From: an uncultured Clostridia bacterium
Lineage (GTDB): Bacteria; Bacillota; Clostridia; Christensenellales; CAG-917
Direction: 5' to 3'
Assembly (NCBI GenBank): GCA_947589635.1
Contig: CANQCC010000060.1
Location: 1-9,014 of the forward strand
DNA: 9,014 nt
Below the pieces are notes generated by a model. That model was not told where the DNA came from and did no database searches. It worked only from the letters and a program-made list of their open reading frames with translations. This document shows positions 1-4,664 of the stretch, in pieces. A program made the translations under genes and the position numbers. Each line of letters opens with the position of its first letter. Position 1 is the stretch's first letter.

Positions 1-479
1 TTCTTGAACACTCTCGAGGGAGAGGAGCAAGCGCCCATGGAGCCGGGATGCCTGTGGATGGGGCCGGTACCGTGAGACATAGAACCGATGCGTTGCGAGT
101 TCCATCTCTGGATAACGCCGGAGAATCCATGGCCCTTCGAAGTGCCCGAGACGTCAACCTTGTCGCCCTCGCCGAAGATATCGCAAGTAAGTTCCTGACC
201 AAGCGTATAGCTTGAGCAGTCTGCGAGTCTCAGTTCGCGCAAATACTTTCTGACAGTCACGTTTGCCTTTGCGAAATGCCCTTTCACCGGTTTGTTGACT
301 CTCGTTTCCTTGACGGCGCCGAATCCGACCTGAATGGCGTCGTAGCCGTCGTTGTCCTTGGTCTTTATCTGGACGACGGGGCAGGGACCTGCTTCCAGCA
401 CTGTGACGGGAATGACCTTGCCTTCGTTTGTAAAGACCTGACTCATGCCGATTTTCTTTGCGATGATTGCTTTATCCAT
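1..479 (-). CDS. rplC: 50S ribosomal protein L3 (partial, C-terminus outside window)
   Basis: L3 binds 23S rRNA early in large-subunit assembly and sends a loop toward the peptidyl-transferase centre. The reverse strand from 479 reads MDKAIIAKKIGMSQVFTNEG, the usual L3 N-terminus (KKIGM.QVF), followed by VIPVTVLEAGPCPVVQ, GYDAIQVGFG, the KGHGFSGVIQRW segment, and the conserved central loop with SHGTGPIHRHPGSMGAC and PSRVFK. About 159 residues are visible of a family usually near 210, so the last quarter lies beyond position 1. The start is set by an AGGAGG (rc of 491-496) 11 nt before the ATG. It lies 30 nt downstream of rpsJ, the standard S10-operon order rpsJ-rplC, and is almost certainly co-transcribed with it. 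No internal stop or frameshift is seen. Confidence 0.97.
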   Translation of the reverse strand, partial: MDKAIIAKKIGMSQVFTNEGKVIPVTVLEAGPCPVVQIKTKDNDGYDAIQVGFGAVKETRVNKPVKGHFAKANVTVRKYLRELRLADCSSYTLGQELTCDIFGEGDKVDVSGTSKGHGFSGVIQRWNSQRIGSMSHGTGPIHRHPGSMGACSSPSRVFK

Positions 480-509
480 GTAAAGTTCACCCTCCTAATG
501 ATATCTTGA

Positions 510-818
510 TCAAAGCTTGATCGAGATGTCTACGCCCGCGGGAAGGTCAAGTTTCATCAAAGAATCGACTGTGCTCTTCGTGGGATTGTAGATGTCGATC
601 AAACGCTTGTGCGTCCGAAGTTCAAACTGCTCGCGGCTGTCCTTATACTTGTGCGTTGCGCGAAGTATGGTGATGATCTCCTTGTCGGTGGGGAGAGGGA
701 TGGGACCGGAAACCTTCGTGCCCGTCTTCTTGACGGTCTCGACTATCCTGTCGGCGGAAAGGTCGATAAGGTTGTGGTCGTACGCCTTAAGCTTAATTCT
801 GATTTTTTGTCCAGCCAT
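510..818 (-). CDS. rpsJ: 30S ribosomal protein S10
   Basis: S10 is a small-subunit head protein; as NusE it also takes part in transcription antitermination in bacteria. The 102-residue product matches the family length. It begins MAGQKIRIKLKAYDH and carries the conserved SGPIPLPT, HKYKDSREQFE and RTHKRLIDIYNP segments. The reading frame stays open up to 938, but the true start is ATG at 818: it has AGGAGG (rc of 824-829) five nt upstream, and the upstream extension is unlike S10. It is the first gene of the operon, driven by the promoter at 941-969. A small inverted repeat (GATCAA-AGC-TTGATC, 508-522) spans the stop codon; it has no T-run and is probably not a terminator. Confidence 0.98.
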   Translation of the reverse strand: MAGQKIRIKLKAYDHNLIDLSADRIVETVKKTGTKVSGPIPLPTDKEIITILRATHKYKDSREQFELRTHKRLIDIYNPTKSTVDSLMKLDLPAGVDISIKL

Positions 819-934
819 TTTAGCCTCCTGATATTTGACGCGGACGGCGCGCACATTAAACACTTGCCCGCGTGTGTCTTTCCTATTTTTTTGCCGTTTA
901 AGACAAAACGGCATACTTCTGCCAAGGCAGATAC
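819..934 (-). promoter_or_regulatory. 5' leader of the S10 operon with two hairpins
   Basis: If transcription starts about 7 nt beyond the -10 box, rpsJ has an untranslated leader of roughly 115 nt. Two inverted repeats are visible: CTGCCAAGGCAG at 919-930, a perfect 12-nt palindrome, and GCCGTTT...AAACGGC at 893-912 (7-bp stem, 6-nt loop). In the transcript the second stem is followed by an A-run, so it is not an intrinsic terminator. S10 leaders are sites of autoregulation by L4 in E. coli; whether this leader has a regulatory role is inference. I recognise no known riboswitch or ribosomal-protein leader motif. Confidence 0.4.
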
Positions 935-940
935 TCAAAT

Positions 941-969
941 ATCATACATTTTACAAGCACTCTTGTCAA
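941..969 (-). promoter_or_regulatory. Sigma-A promoter of the S10 operon
   Basis: Reading the reverse strand, TTGACA (rc of 964-969) and TATGAT (rc of 941-946) are separated by exactly 17 nt. The -35 is a perfect consensus and the -10 has one mismatch. The predicted start is near 934, about 115 nt before the rpsJ ATG. Confidence 0.85.
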
Positions 970-1016
970 ACAATTTTTATTGAAATTCAAAAAAATTTTT
1001 ATAAAATTTCCCAAAA
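970..1016 (-). promoter_or_regulatory. AT-rich UP-like element behind the S10 promoter
   Basis: Directly upstream (on the minus strand) of the -35 box lies a stretch almost wholly A/T, with alternating A and T tracts such as AATTTTATAAAAATTTTTTT. This is what an RNA polymerase alpha-subunit UP element looks like, and such elements are common at strongly expressed ribosomal promoters. It stands out against the GC-rich sequence on its far side. Function is inferred from composition and position only. Confidence 0.5.
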
Positions 1017-1239
1017 ATTTTTTCTCTTGTGTTCCCCTCCCTTCCATTCAACAACATCTTGTTGCCCGCCCTGTATTTTGCGACCGGTCGCACTGCCCGT
1101 CGCTCCGTATAATTATGGTATGCGCGCGGCATACGCTTGGGCGTACGCGCGTAACGCTCGCGCGCGAGGACAATGCGGAGATGATGAAATAAAAAGATGA
1201 TAAAACGCGATACGTGTTGTCAAAATGTGGCTTGTACGG
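1017..1239. other. Divergent spacer with clustered palindromes, no gene
   Basis: This stretch separates the S10 promoter from the peptidase promoter. I find no convincing gene. It holds several inverted repeats: CAACA-TCT-TGTTG (1052-1064), GCGACCGGTCGC (1080-1091, perfect), GTATGC-GCGCG-GCATAC (1118-1134) and CTCGCGCGCGAG (1157-1168, perfect). A TATAAT occurs at 1108-1113 but has no -35 partner at the right distance. The sequence is much richer in CG and GC steps than its surroundings. Confidence 0.5.
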
Positions 1240-1268
1240 TTGAAAAGTCAAAAGGAATTTGATATAAT
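1240..1268 (+). promoter_or_regulatory. Sigma-A promoter of the M28 peptidase gene
   Basis: TTGAAA (1240-1245) and TATAAT (1263-1268) are separated by 17 nt. The predicted start is about 1275, so the in-frame ATG at 1225 cannot be on the transcript and translation must begin at 1297. Confidence 0.85.
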
Positions 1269-1296
1269 TATATCATCTTTTAAATCGGGAGCAATT

Positions 1297-2613
1297 ATGG
1301 GCAAACTTCAAAAACTCATCGACGGCAAAAACGACAGCGCCAAATTTATGTGCGACGAGATCGCGCACATCTGCGGCACCATGCCAAAGCGTCCTCCGGG
1401 AAGCGAGGGGGAGCTTATGGCTTGCGAACACATGGCAAATGTGGCGAAAGACCTCGGCGCGGAGAGGGCTGACATCGAATCTTTCAAAGAAAATCCCAAC
1501 GCGTTTTTCGGTTTTTTGTATTTTACGATCTCATTCGCGCTTGTGGGCATAGTCAGCTTTTTCAGGCTGCCCATACTCGGCGTGGCGTGCATAACGATAG
1601 GTCTTTTGATATTTATACTTCAATTCGGCTTTTACAAAAAGATAGTCGACCCCTTCTTCCCCTCCGCGACCGGGCATAACGTGACCATCCTCAAAAAGTG
1701 CAGCGGCGAAGTCAAAGGCAGAGTCTTCTTCAACGGACATCCCGACGCAGTGTGGCGCTGGCCTTATCATCAATATGTCAACAGCCGCTTCAACGTCGCG
1801 GTGCAGGCGCTCGGGATCCTCGGCGCGCTCATCTGGCTTGTCCTCAACGTCATCGCCTCCGTCAAGACAAAGTGCGCTCCCATGACGGGCAACTATACAA
1901 GCATGGTCGCGGTATACGGACAGCCGCTTATGATAACCGCGTTTGTATGCCTCGTCTTTGCGATCCCCCTCACGATGCTTTACTTCATGTGGGACGAGCG
2001 CAACATAGTGGACGGCGCAAACGACAACCTGACCGGCTGCTATATGGGCATTTCCGTGCTGAAAGCGCTTAAGGACGCGGGCATAGAGCTTGAGCATACC
2101 GAAGTCGGCGTGATAATCTCGGGCAGCGAGGAGGCGGGCTTGCGCGGCGCGCTCGCGTGGGCAAAGACGCATAAGGACGATTTCAACGACGTCCCCACAT
2201 GGATATATTCATTCGATACCATTCGCGAAAAGGAGTTCCTCGGCGTAAACTACCGTGACCTGAACGGCACCGTCAAGGCGGACAAAGAAGTCTGCGACAG
2301 CTTTGTGAACGCCGCCAATGAGCTTGGCATAAAGTGCCAAAAGACCTGGGTCCCGCCCTTTGGAGGAAGCACGGACAACTCCGCTTTTTGCAAGTACGGT
2401 TTCAAGTCTGCGGGCATCACCGCGATGAACCACGTGTTGCAGCCCTACTACCACACGATGTACGACACGGCGGACAACCTCGACCCGGAGTGCCTTGCGG
2501 ACTGCTTTGCGGTAACCGTAAAAGCGCTTGAAAACTTTGACGCCGCCGTCTCGGGCGAAACCGCGGAAGCAAAAACCGACGCGCTTGCGGAGGCCGCCGC
2601 CGACGAGGCGTAA
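1297..2613 (+). CDS. M28-family zinc metallopeptidase with four internal membrane segments
   Basis: A predicted membrane-anchored aminopeptidase-type hydrolase of 438 residues. The M28 di-zinc ligand set can be read in order: GHPD (H148, D150), GANDN (D243, bridging Asp), SGSEEAG (E278 general base, E279 ligand), SFD (D307), and YYHTMYDT (H386), with GGSTDNSAF at 356-364 matching the usual GG(S/T)D loop. The N-terminal RPPGSEGE (residues 32-39) is also typical. Unusually, four hydrophobic segments interrupt the enzyme: about 70-89 and 91-111 before the first ligand, and 168-189 and 210-231 between the first and second ligands. No signal peptide is seen. The last 20 residues are Ala/Glu-rich and probably disordered. 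The start at 1297 has GGGAG five nt upstream and fits the promoter. It is monocistronic, with its own terminator. Substrate unknown; amidohydrolase or carboxypeptidase activity is also possible. Confidence 0.85.
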   Translation: MGKLQKLIDGKNDSAKFMCDEIAHICGTMPKRPPGSEGELMACEHMANVAKDLGAERADIESFKENPNAFFGFLYFTISFALVGIVSFFRLPILGVACITIGLLIFILQFGFYKKIVDPFFPSATGHNVTILKKCSGEVKGRVFFNGHPDAVWRWPYHQYVNSRFNVAVQALGILGALIWLVLNVIASVKTKCAPMTGNYTSMVAVYGQPLMITAFVCLVFAIPLTMLYFMWDERNIVDGANDNLTGCYMGISVLKALKDAGIELEHTEVGVIISGSEEAGLRGALAWAKTHKDDFNDVPTWIYSFDTIREKEFLGVNYRDLNGTVKADKEVCDSFVNAANELGIKCQKTWVPPFGGSTDNSAFCKYGFKSAGITAMNHVLQPYYHTMYDTADNLDPECLADCFAVTVKALENFDAAVSGETAEAKTDALAEAAADEA

Positions 2614-2668
2614 ACCTCAAAGCCTGCCCTGCCGCAAGGCAAAAAGGGCATATAAAAAGCAATAACCT

Positions 2669-2697
2669 AAAACGCTTGCCACACGACAAGCGTTTTT
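2669..2697 (+). terminator. Intrinsic terminator after the peptidase gene
   Basis: AAAACGCTTG (2669-2678) pairs perfectly with CAAGCGTTTT (2687-2696) around an 8-nt loop, ending in TTTTT then CTT. Because the stem begins AAAA and ends TTTT it could also stop minus-strand transcripts arriving from the TSCPD gene, though with a shorter U-tract. A weaker inverted repeat (GCCCT/AGGGC, 2626-2649) sits just after the stop codon. Confidence 0.85.
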
Positions 2698-2755
2698 CTT
2701 ATATCCTCCGAAGAGGTTTATATCAATTTTTTGGCGGGTCAAGCATGATTTTGCC

Positions 2756-2876
2756 AAAGTCGCCCCGATCTTTCAAAGCAAAGCCTTTTCTCACTTAAAA
2801 GTCGCCCTGCTCTTTCAAGGTAAGAAGCCTATTTTCACGCGAACGCCGTTAAAGTTCTTTCGCGGCGAAAGCCTAT
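2756..2876. repeat. Three diverged copies of a 44-nt tandem repeat
   Basis: On the minus strand the units begin with GGCTT at about 2873, 2829 and 2785, giving a spacing near 44 nt. The two copies nearest the terminator share GGCTT, TTGAAAGA, GGGCGACTTT; on the plus strand these read AAAGTCGCCC...CTTTCAA...AAGCC at 2756-2794 and 2798-2838. The third (2850-2876) keeps AAAGT, TCTTTC and AAGCCTAT but is more diverged. The rest of the 2698-2899 spacer holds an inverted repeat TTTGGC/GCCAAA (2730-2758) and a small CCTC-UUCG-GAGG hairpin in the minus transcript (2705-2716). I see no gene in this spacer. Confidence 0.55.
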
Positions 2877-2899
2877 CCCCGCTTATGCGCCGCTGAAGC

Positions 2900-3172
2900 T
2901 CAGTTTTGCGCGGCGCGTTTTTCCTCTTCCGCCGCGGCGAGCACCGCTTTTGTCAACTGATGCGCGCAGGACGTGGAGCGCATGCCGCATCTGACGCCCG
3001 AAAGTTTTTCGGCGACTTCCTCCGCCTTCATCCCCTCGACGAGGATGGAGATCGCCTTGAGGTTGCCGCTGCATCCGCCGTAAAACACGACGTTATGCAC
3101 CACCCCGCCGTCTATGTCGAGCGTTATAAGCTGGCTGCAAGTGCCCTGAGTCTTGTATTCATAATGAAGCAT
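2900..3172 (-). CDS. TSCPD domain-containing small protein
   Basis: A 90-residue protein of the small stand-alone TSCPD family, whose domain is also found at the C-terminus of some B12-dependent ribonucleotide reductases; the biochemical role of the stand-alone form is not established. Visible family features are GTCS (residues 10-13), the block FYGGCSGNLKAISILVEGM (30-48), and LSGVRCGMRSTSCAHQLTKA (57-76). Four cysteines (C12, C34, C62, C69) could bind a metal. The name-giving TSCPD motif reads TSCAH here. The start is ATG at 3172 because AAGGAG (rc of 3179-3184) lies six nt upstream; an in-frame ATG 21 nt earlier would place that ribosome binding site inside the gene. It sits 69 nt after the dehydrogenase gene on the same strand with no clear promoter between them, so co-transcription is likely but unproven. 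Confidence 0.87.
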   Translation of the reverse strand: MLHYEYKTQGTCSQLITLDIDGGVVHNVVFYGGCSGNLKAISILVEGMKAEEVAEKLSGVRCGMRSTSCAHQLTKAVLAAAEEEKRAAQN

Positions 3173-3241
3173 ATCCGTCTCCTTTGCGCCCACAGGCGCT
3201 CCGCGTTGTAATTATTGCCTTATGTTGAGATTTCTGTCCTG

Positions 3242-4024
3242 TCAGTCCTGTTTTTCGTAGTTGAGAAGTTTTTTGTACTCCATATTCCAATAAATGTACT
3301 TGATGGGCGGGCAGATCGCAAACAGCAGGCGCGCGAAGCTGAACAACTTGCAGGGATTTACGCTCTTCCTGCCGTGTTCTATGCCTTTGACCATGCACTT
3401 CGCAACATGCGCGGGCTTTTGTACGGGGAAGGGGCGCTGAGTGATCTGCTTAGTCTTGCCCTCCACGGCTTTGGCGAAGAAGCCCGTATCCGTGGCGACG
3501 GGATAGAGGCAGGTCAGCTTGATGTTTTTGGAGAGCTCCCTTCTCAAGCCCTCCTGGAAGCCCTGCATCGCAAATTTGCTTGCGGAGTACAGCGTGTATC
3601 CGGGCATCGCCATCTTGCCTATCGCGGAGACGGTGATCGCCATATGTCCCTCTTTGCCGCCGAGATATTCGGCGTATTTCTGATATGAATAGATGGGCGA
3701 ATAGACGTTGACCTTGAAGATCTTGTCCACTCTGTCCCAGTCCACATAGTCCATGCGCTCATAGTACGGAAAACCCGCGTTCGCATAAAAGATGTCTATC
3801 CCGCCAAGCTCTCTGTCCGCGGTCTCGAAGATGAGGTCAACGTTCTCCTTGGTGGAGACGTCAAGCTGCATGGGGATGACCTTGTCCTTGTCGAATTCGC
3901 CGATCTTGTCGACGTTGAGGTCGACGGCGAGGATCTTGTTGTCGCCCTTTACAAGCAGTTTGAGGGTCTCAAGCCCAATGCCGCTGTTCGCGCCCGTAAG
4001 CACAATTTTTTTGCCCGTTATCAT
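3242..4024 (-). CDS. SDR-family NAD(P)-dependent oxidoreductase
   Basis: A 260-residue classical short-chain dehydrogenase/reductase, expected to be cytosolic and to interconvert an alcohol and a carbonyl. Visible motifs: nucleotide-binding TGANSGIG (10-17), an aspartate at the end of strand beta-2 (ILAVDLN, D35) that favours NAD(H) over NADP(H), NAG (82-84), N106, catalytic S133 (TVSAIG), and Y146xxxK150 (YSASK). Length is typical for the family. The C-terminal part (about 227-246) is hydrophobic and may lie on a membrane or form a substrate lid. The start at 4024 is chosen because GGAGG (rc of 4030-4034) is five nt upstream; the open frame extends to 4081, but that part is upstream of the predicted transcription start and consists of the repeat described separately. 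Substrate cannot be told from sequence. Confidence 0.92.
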   Translation of the reverse strand: MITGKKIVLTGANSGIGLETLKLLVKGDNKILAVDLNVDKIGEFDKDKVIPMQLDVSTKENVDLIFETADRELGGIDIFYANAGFPYYERMDYVDWDRVDKIFKVNVYSPIYSYQKYAEYLGGKEGHMAITVSAIGKMAMPGYTLYSASKFAMQGFQEGLRRELSKNIKLTCLYPVATDTGFFAKAVEGKTKQITQRPFPVQKPAHVAKCMVKGIEHGRKSVNPCKLFSFARLLFAICPPIKYIYWNMEYKKLLNYEKQD

Positions 4025-4045
4025 AATTTCCTCCGACTTTTTTCT

Positions 4046-4078
4046 ATTTGTTCTTGTAATTATACGATTTGTTCTTGT
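4046..4078. repeat. 12-bp direct repeat, 21-bp period, in the dehydrogenase promoter region
   Basis: ATTTGTTCTTGT occurs at 4046-4057 and again, identical, at 4067-4078. The 21-bp period is two helical turns, so a dimeric or repeated DNA-binding protein would meet both copies on one face. The repeat begins just after the -10 box (4082-4087) and covers the predicted start near 4075. A second TATAAT (rc of 4059-4064) lies between the copies but has no good -35. A repressor operator is one reading; a tract of heptamers (3 x 7 = 21) is another. Confidence 0.6.
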
Positions 4079-4081
4079 CAT

Positions 4082-4110
4082 ATTATATCACCGCGCGCAG
4101 ATTTTTTCAA
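4082..4110 (-). promoter_or_regulatory. Sigma-A promoter of the dehydrogenase gene
   Basis: On the reverse strand TTGAAA (rc of 4105-4110) and TATAAT (rc of 4082-4087) are 17 nt apart. The -35 overlaps the stop codon of coaE (4107-4109). Transcription should start near 4075, so the dehydrogenase can be expressed independently of polA-coaE. Leader length is about 50 nt. Confidence 0.8.
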
Positions 4111-4664
4111 CTGTCCTTCATAAGATATTCAAACGCCGCCGCCGCTTTTTCGCGGAGTTTATCAAGCGTGCCGTCGTTCAAGACGGTTACGTCGCCCTCA
4201 AGACAGCTCTCCTCGCCCTGCGCCGCCATGCGCGCCTCGATATCCTCCGCCGTCATGCCGCGTAAAATCAGCCTCTCCTTTTTCAAGCCGTCGGGACAGA
4301 CGACAAGCAAGGTCTTGTCAAACAGCCTCTTCGCGCCCGAACCCGCAAACAGCGGGACTTCTACGACAAGAGGGTCCTCCGTCGCGCGCTCTATGCGGGA
4401 GAGTATGCGCGGATGAGCAAGCGCGTTAAGCCTCGCCCTCGCCTCGCCGTCGCGAAACACCGCGCTCGCAAGCGCCGCCCTGTCCACTACGCCCTCGCGC
4501 ACCGCAAATGGAAATTCCTTTTCAAGCAAGGAAATATAATCCTTTTCAAGCAACAGCTCGCGGTTTATCTCGTCCGCGGAGAGCGTCGCAAGTCCCATTT
4601 CGCGCGCGACCCTCAACACCTCGGATTTGCCCGAGCCTATAGTGCCTATGACCGCTATCCTCAT
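4107..4664 (-). CDS. coaE: Dephospho-CoA kinase
   Basis: Catalyses the last step of coenzyme A synthesis, ATP-dependent phosphorylation of the 3'-hydroxyl of dephospho-CoA, in the cytosol. The 185-residue product has the P-loop GTIGSGKS (residues 7-14), the SADEINREL segment matching the family's DAD region, HPRI, VVEVPLFAGSG (the usual VPLLFE region), and a lid-type region with ERLILRGMTAEDIEARMAAQ. The protein is slightly short for the family (about 195-205). The P-loop is preceded by only five residues and lacks the common GLTGG lead. The start codon overlaps the polA stop as ATGA (4661-4664), which implies translational coupling. An in-frame ATG lies five codons earlier inside polA, but the overlap start fits alignment better. 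polA-coaE is a common pairing in bacteria. Confidence 0.95.
   Translation of the reverse strand: MRIAVIGTIGSGKSEVLRVAREMGLATLSADEINRELLLEKDYISLLEKEFPFAVREGVVDRAALASAVFRDGEARARLNALAHPRILSRIERATEDPLVVEVPLFAGSGAKRLFDKTLLVVCPDGLKKERLILRGMTAEDIEARMAAQGEESCLEGDVTVLNDGTLDKLREKAAAAFEYLMKDS

Noticed and set aside
1225..1296. 24-residue N-terminal extension of the peptidase
   Set aside because: The consensus promoter at 1240-1268 lies inside it, so it would not be transcribed from that promoter.
1531..2172. 213-codon minus-strand open frame
   Set aside because: Opposite the peptidase gene, no family motifs, Arg/His/Ala-rich shadow composition.
2756..2876. CRISPR-like array
   Set aside because: The units diverge along their whole length and there is no clean constant repeat with variable spacers, and no cas gene nearby.
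4025..4081. 19-residue N-terminal extension of the dehydrogenase
   Set aside because: It encodes only the repeat sequence, begins upstream of the predicted transcription start, and would bury the good ribosome binding site before 4024.
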